7,352 nt of DNA, from the NCBI GenBank assembly GCA_902783765.1, contig CACZSB010000045.1, positions 1 to 7,352 on the forward strand. The letters are read 5' to 3'. This stretch comes from an uncultured Lachnospiraceae bacterium. GTDB lineage: Bacteria; Bacillota; Clostridia; Lachnospirales; Lachnospiraceae. Every line of letters begins with the position of its first letter. Positions within the stretch are counted from its first letter, which is position 1. The notes below the pieces were generated by a model. That model did not search any database, was not told the origin of the DNA, and saw nothing but the letters and a program-made list of their open reading frames with translations. The translations under genes and the position numbers were made by a program. Shown here one piece after another: positions 1 to 5,850 of this stretch.

Positions 1-13
1 AGCCTAACATTAT

Positions 14-86
14 GGGATCATAGCTCAGCTGGGAGAGCACTTGCCTTACAAGCAAGGGGTCACAGGTTCGAGCCCTGTTGGTCCCA
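14..86 (+). tRNA. tRNA-Val (anticodon UAC)
   Basis: A complete 73-nt cloverleaf can be folded by eye. The 7-bp acceptor stem pairs GGGATCA (14-20) with TGGTCCC (79-85), with one G-T wobble, and the discriminator base is A86. The anticodon stem CTTGC/GCAAG (40-44/52-56) encloses the loop CTTACAA, which puts anticodon TAC at 47-49 and reads the valine codon GUA. The T arm carries the canonical GGTTCGAGCC core. The 3' CCA is not encoded, because TTGG follows, so it must be added after transcription. It is the first of two tandem tRNAs on this strand, 25 bases before tRNA-Thr. The promoter lies outside the window. Confidence 0.97.
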
Positions 87-111
87 TTGGGGCTCTTTCT
101 TTATACCCTTT

Positions 112-183
112 GCCGATGTGGCTCAACGGCAGAGCAGCTGATTTGTAATCAGCAGGTTGCCGGTTCGAATCCGGCCATCGGCT
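112..183 (+). tRNA. tRNA-Thr (anticodon UGU)
   Basis: This is a 72-nt cloverleaf. The acceptor stem pairs GCCGATG (112-118) with CATCGGC (176-182), and the discriminator base is T183. The anticodon stem GCTGA/TCAGC (137-141/149-153) encloses TTTGTAA, giving anticodon TGT at 144-146 for the threonine codon ACA. The T arm GCCGGTTCGAATCCGGC is canonical. CCA is not encoded. The gene is probably co-transcribed with the preceding tRNA-Val, and the transcript ends at the hairpin terminator that starts 9 bases downstream. Confidence 0.97.
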
Positions 184-191
184 TAAAAAAA

Positions 192-222
192 GCCTCCCGG
201 GGTGGGAGGCCCTTTTGTTTTC
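192..222 (+). terminator. Rho-independent terminator, probably bidirectional
   Basis: A perfect 7-bp GC-rich stem pairs GCCTCCC (192-198) with GGGAGGC (204-210) around a 5-base GGGGT loop, and CCTTTTGTTT follows. It ends the tRNA transcript on the + strand. The A run at 184-191 immediately upstream becomes a U tract on the other strand. The same hairpin can therefore also stop leftward transcription from the larC operon, whose last gene ends at 262. No other terminator is visible between that gene and the tRNAs. Confidence 0.88.
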
Positions 223-261
223 GGGAAAGAGGATTATTCTTTCTGCCACTATTAGTTGCCA

Positions 262-1347
262 TTATTTCAATGTCAGCTTCAGTACCACCGGATTGTGGTC
301 GGAGCAGACAAAACCCAGGTCCTGGGTCCCCAGATAGTCCACCTGAATATTGTCCGACACAATGAATCCGTCAATTAGATAATACTGGAAGTTGCTTTTA
401 TCCGCTCCCTGGTAGGGCTGGTTCAGAAGTCGGCAGCTGGGCAGAGCCTCGTCCATTAGAAATTGCCACGCCCCGCCAATTTGGGATACATCGATTTGGG
501 GGGCGGCCCAGTTTCCTTCCAGGACAGGGTATTTTTCAGCATTCGCCGTGGAAAAAACCTGGTTAAAATCTCCGCCGGCAATAACATAGTGGCCCTGGGC
601 GGCTTCCGCCTCCAGCAGCTCAGCCAGCATTTTCGTCTGGGCAGCCTTGCCTTCTCCCTCATCGTAGGCTTCTAAATGTAAATTGATAATGACCAGTTCC
701 TTACCACTGCCCTCAAGGGGTAAGCGGGTGATCAGCAGACAGCGTTTCAGGTTCGCCATGCGAACCGGCCAGGAAAAGGAGATGGGAAGCTGTATCCGCT
801 CCGCCCGGCTGATCGTAAAGGCGGAAAAGCTGGCCAGCCCGGAATCCACCTGTCCCAGGGGCGGCCAGGGGTAGGGCACAAAGGCCACTTTATAATTGTT
901 GGCAAAAGCAGCGGTATAAGCCTCCAGCTTTTGCTGGAGCCACGCCACCTGATCTCTGTCTCCGGAGCGATGGGAAGGACGGTCGATTTCCTGGGCCAGC
1001 AATATATCCGGATTTATGGATTCTATGGCCTGCCATATGCCCTCCAGATTGCTCTTAAGCCGGGCCTCATCGGCGGTGATGACGCCGCTTCCTCCGTCCA
1101 TAAAGAAATCCGCGTTATCTCCCAAGGCACCATAGCCCAGATTCCAGCTCATCAAAGTTAAACTGTCACCGGGGGCAATGGTTCGGAGAGCAGTGCCGCT
1201 TAGAGTCAAGTTTTCCGACTTCGGGGGCCGGTATTCCGTGACCGTAAGGAAGAGCAAAAGACCTGCCACCAGCAGCAGTACGACAGCCATCAAATACAGG
1301 GGTAGTTTCCAGAGCCGAAAGCTTTTTTTTGTGGGATTTTTAGCCAT
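262..1347 (-). CDS. Membrane-anchored endonuclease/exonuclease/phosphatase-fold protein
   Basis: The 361-aa protein has a positively charged N-terminus, one transmembrane segment (about residues 15-37) and then a single extracytoplasmic EEP (DNase I/inositol-phosphatase/sphingomyelinase-like) domain. Family landmarks appear in order: MSWNLGYG with Asn69, NPDILLAQEID with the metal-binding Glu120, VDSGLASFS (168-175), INLHLEAY (221-228), GGDFN (258-262) and the C-terminal SDHNPV (349-354) with the Asp-His pair. All catalytic positions look intact. Members cleave phosphodiester or phosphomonoester bonds with Mg2+. The substrate (nucleic acid, lipid or sugar phosphate) cannot be told from sequence. 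The start at 1347 is chosen because AAGGAG lies 6 bases upstream. Longer in-frame ATGs at 1386 and 1401 lack a well-placed site and would put a polar 18-residue leader before the membrane anchor. It is the last gene of the larC unit, 43 bases after the ECF subunit gene. Confidence 0.9.
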   Translation of the reverse strand: MAKNPTKKSFRLWKLPLYLMAVVLLLVAGLLLFLTVTEYRPPKSENLTLSGTALRTIAPGDSLTLMSWNLGYGALGDNADFFMDGGSGVITADEARLKSNLEGIWQAIESINPDILLAQEIDRPSHRSGDRDQVAWLQQKLEAYTAAFANNYKVAFVPYPWPPLGQVDSGLASFSAFTISRAERIQLPISFSWPVRMANLKRCLLITRLPLEGSGKELVIINLHLEAYDEGEGKAAQTKMLAELLEAEAAQGHYVIAGGDFNQVFSTANAEKYPVLEGNWAAPQIDVSQIGGAWQFLMDEALPSCRLLNQPYQGADKSNFQYYLIDGFIVSDNIQVDYLGTQDLGFVCSDHNPVVLKLTLK

Positions 1348-1353
1348 ATCTTT

Positions 1354-1359
1354 CTCCTT
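1354..1359 (-). promoter_or_regulatory. Ribosome binding site of the EEP-fold gene
   Basis: AAGGAG on the - strand sits 6 bases before the ATG at 1347. It decides this start over the two longer in-frame ATG candidates. Confidence 0.8.
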
Positions 1360-1390
1360 GTGACAGGGGGACGTATCTGCCGTCATTCCC

Positions 1391-1924
1391 TCATTTATCA
1401 TTCAGAATATACCCGGATTTTTCCAGAAACAGAACCACCAGGGGAATCAGGACAATATGGAGAATGATCCCGGGGATGGCATTGGTAAAGGCTCCTGCCA
1501 TAAACAGCTTCCAGCTGAAAGCGCTGCTGCCCAGCCCCCAAAGGATAAGCCGGGCAACCCCCCAGATGATCCGGCCCAGAATCATGGCCAGTATCAGGCT
1601 TACATATACCCGCCAGGGCTTTTTTGGCAGCATGCAGTAAAGGGTCCCCGCGGCAAAACCATAGGTGGCCAGCTCAAACATCATACCGATGGCGCTGGGG
1701 AACAGGGAGGGCATCCCAAAGAGAAGGCTGCGGAGCAGCGGGGCGATAAAGCCCACCAAAAGTCCCCAGGCCGGGCCGCACACGAAGCCACAGAGCAGCA
1801 CCGGGATATGCATGGGGCAGAGCATCTGTCCGATTTGGGGAATTTGTCCCGTTAAAAAGGGCAAAACCATCGCGAGGGCCAGGCACAGGCCCGCCGTCGC
1901 TGTTTTTCTTATTTGAATATCCAT
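1391..1924 (-). CDS. ECF transporter S component (substrate-binding membrane subunit)
   Basis: This is a 177-aa, almost wholly hydrophobic protein with about six membrane helices. Family signatures are the segment around residues 36-58 (CPMHIPVLLCGFVCGP onward), MFELATYGFAAG (82-93) and FMAGAFTNAIPGIILH (141-156). The length and pattern fit the ECF_trnsprt family (PF12822) of S components. These bind a vitamin or small cofactor precursor and dock on a shared EcfT-EcfA-EcfA' energizing module. No T or A subunit lies in the window, so it is probably a group II subunit served by a module elsewhere. The substrate cannot be assigned. The gene starts 13 bases after larC. Its better-spaced Shine-Dalgarno (AGAGG, 10 bases before the ATG) overlaps the larC stop codon, which suggests translational coupling. 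Placement behind larC makes nicotinate, another NaAD precursor or a nickel-related ligand worth considering, but this is inference only. Confidence 0.88.
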   Translation of the reverse strand: MDIQIRKTATAGLCLALAMVLPFLTGQIPQIGQMLCPMHIPVLLCGFVCGPAWGLLVGFIAPLLRSLLFGMPSLFPSAIGMMFELATYGFAAGTLYCMLPKKPWRVYVSLILAMILGRIIWGVARLILWGLGSSAFSWKLFMAGAFTNAIPGIILHIVLIPLVVLFLEKSGYILNDK

Positions 1925-1937
1925 GAACCTTACGCCT

Positions 1938-3230
1938 CTATTCTTCGCTTTCTATGAGAGCCCGGGCCTCAAAAAGACTGATTCCCCGCTCCCTGGCCAG
2001 TTTGGCCAAATCCTCGTATTCCGCTTTTTCCTTTTTCAAACCGAAGCCTTCCGCCTCCTTAAAGCGAATCGGGCCTGCAGGGGTTTCCCGCCGGAGGATA
2101 CTGCGGCGCATCACATGACGCCGGGTTTCATTTTCCCGCAGGCCTATGGTGGTGGTGTGTTTGAAGATGCTTTGCACCAACTCTTCTTTTTTATCCGGGC
2201 GGCAAATCACCCGAATCAGGGTGCCGGGGCGGCCCTTTTTCATGCCCACCGGCACGGTGTAAGCCTCCAGGGCTCCGGCTTCAAAAAAGCGCTCCATGGC
2301 AAAGGCAATCTCCTCCGCGGTCATATCGTCCACATTGCAATTCAGTTCGATGACCCAGTCGCTTTCGGAGGCGTCCGGGGCGTCTCCCAGGAAGGCCCGG
2401 AGGCAATTGGCCACCGGAAAATCCTTCTTCCCGCAGCCGTAGCCGATGGCATGGGTATTCATCACAGGCATATCGCCGAAACGGCTGACAAAATGCTTGA
2501 GCAAAGCCGCCCCGGTGGGAGTGCAAAGCTCGGAGGGAATGCGCCCGCCGTAAATGGGCACCTCCCGAAGAATCAACGCCGTGGCAGGGGCGGGAACCGG
2601 CAGAACGCCGTGGGCGCACTTTACCGTGCCGCTGCCCACATGCACCGGGGAGGCCAGAACCTGGTCCGGGGCCAGCTCCTCCATCAAAAGACAGACGGCG
2701 GTCACATCCGCCACCGCATCCATCGAGCCCACTTCATGGAAATGAATCTGATCCACGGGCCGGCCATGCACCTGGCTTTCCGCTTCCGCAATCAGGGTAT
2801 AAACAGCCTGAACATTCTCCTTCACCTTCCGGGAGATGGGCAGGGTTTCCACCAGGGCCAGAATATCCGCCAGCCCCCGGTGTTCATGGTGGTGGCCGTG
2901 TTCGTGATCATGGTGGTGGTGATGTTCATGGTCATGCCCATGGTCGTGGTGATGATGTTCGTGGTCATGGTCATGCTCGTGGTGATGGTCATGCCCATGA
3001 TGATGCGCATGCATCTTATCCGACTCCTCCTGTCCATCCACGCTCACCCGCACATGGGTCCCCAAAATGCCGCACTTGCTGACCCGGCTTGTTTCAAACT
3101 TTACCCCAGGAATCCCCAGTTCGTTCAGCCGCTTCAGAAAGCTTTCCGGATCCGGCAGCAGTTCTAAAAGAGCAGCCGTCATCATATCCCCGGCTGCCCC
3201 CATTTTACAATCAAAATACAGGGTTTTCAT
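1938..3230 (-). CDS. larC: LarC, nickel-pincer cofactor nickel insertase
   Basis: LarC is a CTP-dependent cyclometallase. It inserts nickel into pyridinium-3,5-bisthiocarboxylic acid mononucleotide to make the pincer cofactor of lactate racemase and related LarA enzymes, after LarB and LarE have acted on nicotinate adenine dinucleotide. The 430-aa protein opens with the typical YFDCKMGAAGDMM (residues 5-17). It carries QIHFHEVGSMDAVADV (161-176), the segment around residues 210-240 with GGRIPSELCTPTG, and the C-terminal (LarC2-like) NVDDMTAEEIAFAMERFFEAG and GMKKGRPGTLIRV motifs. Residues 74-117 form a tract with about 29 histidines in 44 residues. In Lactobacillus plantarum the protein is made from two frames by frameshifting; here it is one continuous frame. 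The ATG at 3230 is chosen because family proteins begin at MKTLYFD. The in-frame GTG at 3242 directly abuts the AAAGGGG motif and is implausible. It is the first gene of a three-gene unit. larB, larE and larA are not in the window. Confidence 0.95.
   Translation of the reverse strand: MKTLYFDCKMGAAGDMMTAALLELLPDPESFLKRLNELGIPGVKFETSRVSKCGILGTHVRVSVDGQEESDKMHAHHHGHDHHHEHDHDHEHHHHDHGHDHEHHHHHDHEHGHHHEHRGLADILALVETLPISRKVKENVQAVYTLIAEAESQVHGRPVDQIHFHEVGSMDAVADVTAVCLLMEELAPDQVLASPVHVGSGTVKCAHGVLPVPAPATALILREVPIYGGRIPSELCTPTGAALLKHFVSRFGDMPVMNTHAIGYGCGKKDFPVANCLRAFLGDAPDASESDWVIELNCNVDDMTAEEIAFAMERFFEAGALEAYTVPVGMKKGRPGTLIRVICRPDKKEELVQSIFKHTTTIGLRENETRRHVMRRSILRRETPAGPIRFKEAEGFGLKKEKAEYEDLAKLARERGISLFEARALIESEE
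2880..3011 (-). repeat. Low-complexity His-rich coding tract in larC
   Basis: These 132 bases encode residues 74-117 of LarC, a run of His alternating with Asp, Glu and Gly (about 29 His). At the DNA level it is a degenerate 3- and 6-base repeat of CAT/CAC with GAT/GAC/GAA, still in frame and uninterrupted. Such tracts are seen in nickel- and cobalt-handling proteins and are read as metal reservoirs or binding sites. The tract sits between the N-terminal LarC segment and the rest of the LarC1-like half. Its length probably varies between strains through slippage, which is inference. Confidence 0.9.
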
Positions 3231-3263
3231 ATACGCAAACACCCCTTTCTTATTCTCTTTGTT

Positions 3264-3361
3264 ACTCTCATGGCTCTAATGAAACAGGCAACCGCTTCAC
3301 TCCAAAGATGCCGATTGCCTGCTTTCAGTAATCAACAGGAGATGCGACCACCAGTGAGAGT
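3264..3361 (-). other. Structured 5' leader of larC, riboswitch-like candidate
   Basis: The predicted larC transcript (about 140 nt before the ATG) contains two nested pairings visible by eye. The outer stem joins 3355-3361 with 3264-3270 (7 bp) and continues past one bulged base (3354) with 3351-3353/3271-3273. An inner hairpin pairs CAGGCAAUC (3321-3313) with GGUUGCCUG (3293-3285). This is 9 bp with one G-U, and GAAA/UUUC extends it across a bulged G. The 19-base hairpin loop contains GGAGUG (3303-3298), which can pair with CAUCUCC (3344-3338) between the two stems, making a possible pseudoknot. I could not match it to a known riboswitch class from memory. A plain attenuator, a protein site or chance pairing in part of it remain possible. 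Confidence 0.4.
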
Positions 3362-3379
3362 GCTCATCCGTGTAAACAA

Positions 3380-3408
3380 AGTATAAATGATAATGGAGAG
3401 AAGGTCAA
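3380..3408 (-). promoter_or_regulatory. Sigma-70-type promoter for the larC operon
   Basis: On the - strand, TTGACC (3408-3403) is followed by a 17-base spacer and TATACT (3385-3380). Each box has five of six consensus positions and the spacing is ideal. Transcription would begin near 3373, leaving about 140 nt of leader before the larC ATG at 3230. It is the best promoter match I found in the window and separates the larC unit from the upstream GNAT unit. Confidence 0.7.
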
Positions 3409-3586
3409 ATTTAAGCTCAAAAAGAAAGAAGTATTAGTGCTTCAAATGCGCCGTGGCTTTAAGGGTCTACTGTATTGTTGAAATACTGGAGAGGAGCTAT
3501 CTGTTTTTACCTGAAAGGCATGCAGACCGCCTGTTTATGGGGTTTGCACTGGTGGCGGCCCTTGTCATCATAGACGGCTAAAAAGC

Positions 3587-4126
3587 TTACAAAGCCCGGC
3601 TTTTCATCCATTCTTCCCGGGTCAAAAGCTGCACCTGTCCTTTGCGTATTTCTCCCAGCTGGGGGACGGGCACATGATCGCTGGCCCACTGGTGCTGAAA
3701 GCCTAATTTTTCCTGGACGCGCTTTGACTTTTCGTTGCCCTCATAATAGGCGCACCAGACGCGGGCCAGCGCCAAATCCTCAAAGGCGTGGCGCAGCAGG
3801 GCCTCGGCGGCCTCCGGCACCAAGCCCTGTCCCCAATAGGGAACCCCCAGCCAATAACCGAGTTCCAGTTCATCTGCTTTTTGGGCCAGGTCGTTGCTGT
3901 GCAGACCGATGCTGCCAATGGGCAGGCCGCTTTCTTTTAACACAATGGCATAGGTTTCCGGCACCATCAATACTTCCCGAATCACCTGGCGGCTGTTTTC
4001 CACGCTGGTATGCACCGGCCATCCGGCCACCGGGCCCACCAGGGGATTTTTGGCATATCGAAAACATTCCTCTGCGTCTGCCTCTTCCCAGGGGCGGAGA
4101 ATCAGCCGCTTGGTTTCTATTATCAT
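3587..4126 (-). CDS. GNAT family N-acetyltransferase (RimJ/RimL type)
   Basis: The 179-aa protein opens with IIETKRLILRPWEEADAEE, the usual beginning of RimJ/RimL-like GNAT enzymes. These move an acetyl group from acetyl-CoA to an amine, such as a protein N-terminus, an antibiotic or a small metabolite. The core acetyl-CoA-binding region ELELGYWLGVPYWGQG (86-101) leads into the LVPEAAEALLRHAF helix. NEKSKRVQEKLGF (131-143) is the typical C-terminal motif B region. The start is the ATG at 4126, with AAGGAG 7 bases upstream. An in-frame ATG at 4189 would add 21 atypical residues. The gene is 77 bases downstream of the DNA alkylation repair gene on the same strand and probably ends that unit. 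Its substrate cannot be predicted. Confidence 0.9.
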   Translation of the reverse strand: MIIETKRLILRPWEEADAEECFRYAKNPLVGPVAGWPVHTSVENSRQVIREVLMVPETYAIVLKESGLPIGSIGLHSNDLAQKADELELGYWLGVPYWGQGLVPEAAEALLRHAFEDLALARVWCAYYEGNEKSKRVQEKLGFQHQWASDHVPVPQLGEIRKGQVQLLTREEWMKSRAL

Positions 4127-4203
4127 AGTTTTACTCCTTTTCGTTTGGGTTATCTGCCTGTAATCGCAACCCGTTTTTTCATGAATCATTCCCGCCCGGA
4201 CTT

Positions 4204-4872
4204 TTACCGCAGGGCTTTTAAGTATTCCTTGTGCTCCGGGGCCACCCGAAAACTTTCCAGCGCCTTTTGTATCGCCTTTTTATGAATCCAGGGCGTAAGG
4301 CGGCGCTCTTCTATGTAAACAATGCTTGTCTCATATTGTTTGGCCAGGGCGGTGGCGAAAAACCAGGCCACCATCATTTTGATGTAATACTCCTCGCCTT
4401 TTACCGCCGCCGCCCAGGCCAGGTATTCCGGCCTGAAATCCTCTCCGAGAAACTCATTCATCAACATCCGCAGGCCGAATCGGACGGTATAGACATGCTC
4501 CGAGGTTATCCATTTTCGGATAAGGGGCAGGAGTTTTTCATGCTGCTTCGCAAAAACCCGGGGGCTGGCCTGGTCGCACACCGGCCAGCAATCTACGAAG
4601 GGCAGAAAGGCCTCCACTGCCCGGGCGCATGCTTCGAAATCCTGGATCATAGCAATCAGGAAAAAGTGCAACAGGTTTTCTTCGTAGTAATGGTGGGGCA
4701 GGGCCGCCAGAAACGCCTCCGCCTCCCGGGTACCCTTTAATTCCCTGGCAAGCCTGCGCAGATCAGGGGTTCTGACCCCCAATATCCTTTCCCCGGGGAT
4801 ATTGGGGACAAGCCTGCTTTGGAAGTCCCGGTAGTCTTCGTCCCGGCAGGCATTAAGTCTTTCATAAATCAA
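4204..4872 (-). CDS. DNA alkylation repair protein (AlkD-like HEAT-repeat family)
   Basis: The 222-aa, all-helical protein fits the PF08713 family, whose AlkD members are glycosylases that excise cationic N3- and N7-alkylpurines without flipping the base. The N-terminal YRDFQSRLVPNIPGERILGV and RTPDLRRLARELKG are family hallmarks. The Trp-Asp pair of AlkD (W109/D113 in Bacillus cereus) appears as W96 and D100 in VDCWPVCD. The catalytic-site Arg148 probably corresponds to R131 in TVRFGLRMLM. There is no in-frame ATG near the start. TTG at 4872 is preferred because GAGG lies 8 bases upstream and the N-terminus then aligns with family length. TTG at 4905 (233 aa) is the alternative but has only a weak, distant GGAAG. 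A possible -10 box (TATGAT, 4925-4920) lacks a good -35. Many relatives are annotated as repair proteins without tested activity. Confidence 0.9.
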   Translation of the reverse strand: MIYERLNACRDEDYRDFQSRLVPNIPGERILGVRTPDLRRLARELKGTREAEAFLAALPHHYYEENLLHFFLIAMIQDFEACARAVEAFLPFVDCWPVCDQASPRVFAKQHEKLLPLIRKWITSEHVYTVRFGLRMLMNEFLGEDFRPEYLAWAAAVKGEEYYIKMMVAWFFATALAKQYETSIVYIEERRLTPWIHKKAIQKALESFRVAPEHKEYLKALR

Positions 4873-4880
4873 TTTGTTGT

Positions 4881-4884
4881 CCTC
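4881..4884 (-). promoter_or_regulatory. Ribosome binding site favouring the TTG start of the AlkD-like gene
   Basis: GAGG on the - strand lies 8 bases before TTG at 4872. This makes 4872 a better start than the TTG at 4905, though the motif is only four bases long. Confidence 0.45.
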
Positions 4885-4962
4885 AGGCCCGGTATGGATT
4901 ATCAACAGAGTTCTTCCGCATCATATCACATTATCGGCTTTTTCGAAACAAGGAGGCCCGCA

Positions 4963-5808
4963 TCATTTCAGCCGGATTACCACGATTTCCGGCCGGTTAT
5001 TAAAACGAATGGGAATGATGCTGTTGCCGATGCCCCGACTGACAATCATATTTGTATCATCTCGGGTGTAGAGGCCGGCGTCGTATTCGGGAAAGAAGCC
5101 CTGGTTTGGCGCCACAAGGCCGCCGATAAAGGGCAGCCGGAATTGCCCTCCATGGGCGTGGCCGCACAACGCCAGATCAATGCCCTCTGCGGCGTAGGCC
5201 TCAAAGGCCTCGGGGCGGTGGGAAAGCAGAATACAGTATTCCCCGGACAAATCCATTTCTTGCAGCTTTGTCTGTAAGATACCTGGCTGAACGGCGCTGT
5301 CCCGGTCCGTGAAATCCGGATCATCCAGGCCGGCCAGCTGCAAACTCTGCCCGTCTTTTTCTATGGATACCACTTGGTCGTGGAGAATATAAACCTCTTC
5401 CGCCAGCAGTTTTTCCTCCAGCCGGGCGTATTGCGGGCCAATCCACGCCTCGTGATTGCCGGTCACATAATAGCAGGGGGCGATCTGCACCAGTTGGCGC
5501 AGCAGGGAAACGGCGGTATCTATATCCGTTTTGTTTGAGTCAACCAAATCTCCGGTGATGGCAATCATGTCCGGCTGTTCTTTTTCTATAACACTGCTTA
5601 TCCGGCTGTTGTCGCTCCCGAACTGCGCATTATGCAAATCGGAAACTACCACGATTTTATACCCGTCAAATGCCTCCGGCAGTCGGGGGCTTGATACCGA
5701 ATAATAGGTGGTTCCAACGGAAACATCCCCCCACACGGTCCATATAACAAGGGTTAAAAGAAGGGAAATGACAATATACTTCTTTTTCAACTTTCGTTTC
5801 GATTTCAC
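4963..5808 (-). CDS. Membrane-anchored calcineurin-like metallophosphoesterase (YkuE/YaeI type)
   Basis: The 281-aa protein has a lysine/arginine-rich N-terminus, then one membrane segment or uncleaved signal (about residues 11-27). The metallophosphoesterase domain that follows is outside the cytoplasm. All metal-binding motifs are present in order: SDLH (Asp57, His59), GDLVD (Asp87), GNHE (Asn118, His119), LSHRPE (His197) and GHAHGGQ (His217, His219). Relatives such as YkuE and YaeI/LpxG-like proteins act on phospholipid or lipid-A-type phosphodiesters at the membrane. The substrate here is unknown. The start is GTG at 5808, with GGAG 7 bases upstream. It follows the ammonia-lyase gene by 42 bases and precedes the AlkD-like gene by 90, so it is probably in the same unit, with no evident functional link. 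Confidence 0.92.
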   Translation of the reverse strand: MKSKRKLKKKYIVISLLLTLVIWTVWGDVSVGTTYYSVSSPRLPEAFDGYKIVVVSDLHNAQFGSDNSRISSVIEKEQPDMIAITGDLVDSNKTDIDTAVSLLRQLVQIAPCYYVTGNHEAWIGPQYARLEEKLLAEEVYILHDQVVSIEKDGQSLQLAGLDDPDFTDRDSAVQPGILQTKLQEMDLSGEYCILLSHRPEAFEAYAAEGIDLALCGHAHGGQFRLPFIGGLVAPNQGFFPEYDAGLYTRDDTNMIVSRGIGNSIIPIRFNNRPEIVVIRLK

Positions 5809-5850
5809 GGCTATGCTCCGATTATTATTTGCTTAGCAAAATCGCAATGA

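Larger units (their letters stand above)
3231..3586. other. Gene-free stretch between the GNAT gene and larC
   Basis: No convincing complete gene lies in these roughly 355 bases, and the middle (about 3360-3500) is clearly more AT-rich than the flanking genes. It contains the larC promoter (3380-3408), a structured larC leader (3264-3361) and a short + strand open frame (3438-3581). The C-terminal part of that frame, from LFLPERHADRLF to the hydrophobic ending, reads like the tail of a membrane protein but has no start or ribosome site. No strong terminator for the upstream GNAT gene is visible. Only a weak AT-rich stem (AAAGC/GCTTT on the - strand, overlapping the gene end) precedes a short T run at 3580-3584, so read-through into larC is possible. 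Confidence 0.6.

Noticed and set aside
1348..1401. Longer N-terminus for the EEP-fold protein starting at 1401 or 1386
   Set aside because: The 1401 start overlaps the upstream gene's end, neither has a well-spaced ribosome site, and AAGGAG sits 6 bases before the ATG at 1347.
1801..1815. MHIP motif in the ECF subunit, recalling the nickel-binding N-terminus of CbiM/NikM transporters
   Set aside because: In CbiM the motif must be at the very N-terminus, where the free amine and histidine bind metal. Here it is internal (residues 38-41) in a segment typical of vitamin-type S components, so it does not show nickel transport.
2880..3011. Repeat-rich block that could be taken for a CRISPR or tandem-repeat array
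   Set aside because: There are no fixed-length repeats with unique spacers. It is in-frame low-complexity coding DNA for histidine.
1923..3167. Long + strand open frame (414 codons) opposite larC, with a striking Met/Val-rich stretch resembling membrane helices
   Set aside because: It is the antisense of larC. The Met/Val stretch is just the complement of the CAT/CAC/GAT/GAA codons of the His tract, and it has no ribosome site or recognisable domain, while larC on the other strand is unmistakable.
3264..3361. A 98-bp stretch bounded by inverted repeats, possibly a MITE
   Set aside because: No target-site duplication flanks it, and its position between a promoter and larC, with nested internal stems, fits an mRNA leader better.
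3391..3437. Tiny + strand frame beginning ATG ATA ATG GAG and encoding a short basic peptide
   Set aside because: It has no ribosome binding site, overlaps the opposite-strand larC promoter and is short enough to arise by chance in AT-rich DNA.
3507..3689. Short - strand frame overlapping the end of the GNAT gene
   Set aside because: It runs in a different frame through the well-supported GNAT C-terminus, with no start signal or recognisable domain.
5825..5845. AT-rich hairpin (TTTGC/GCAAA) between dpaL and the metallophosphoesterase gene
   Set aside because: The stem is only 5 bp with a 3-base loop and no U tract in the reading direction, so it is unlikely to terminate transcription.
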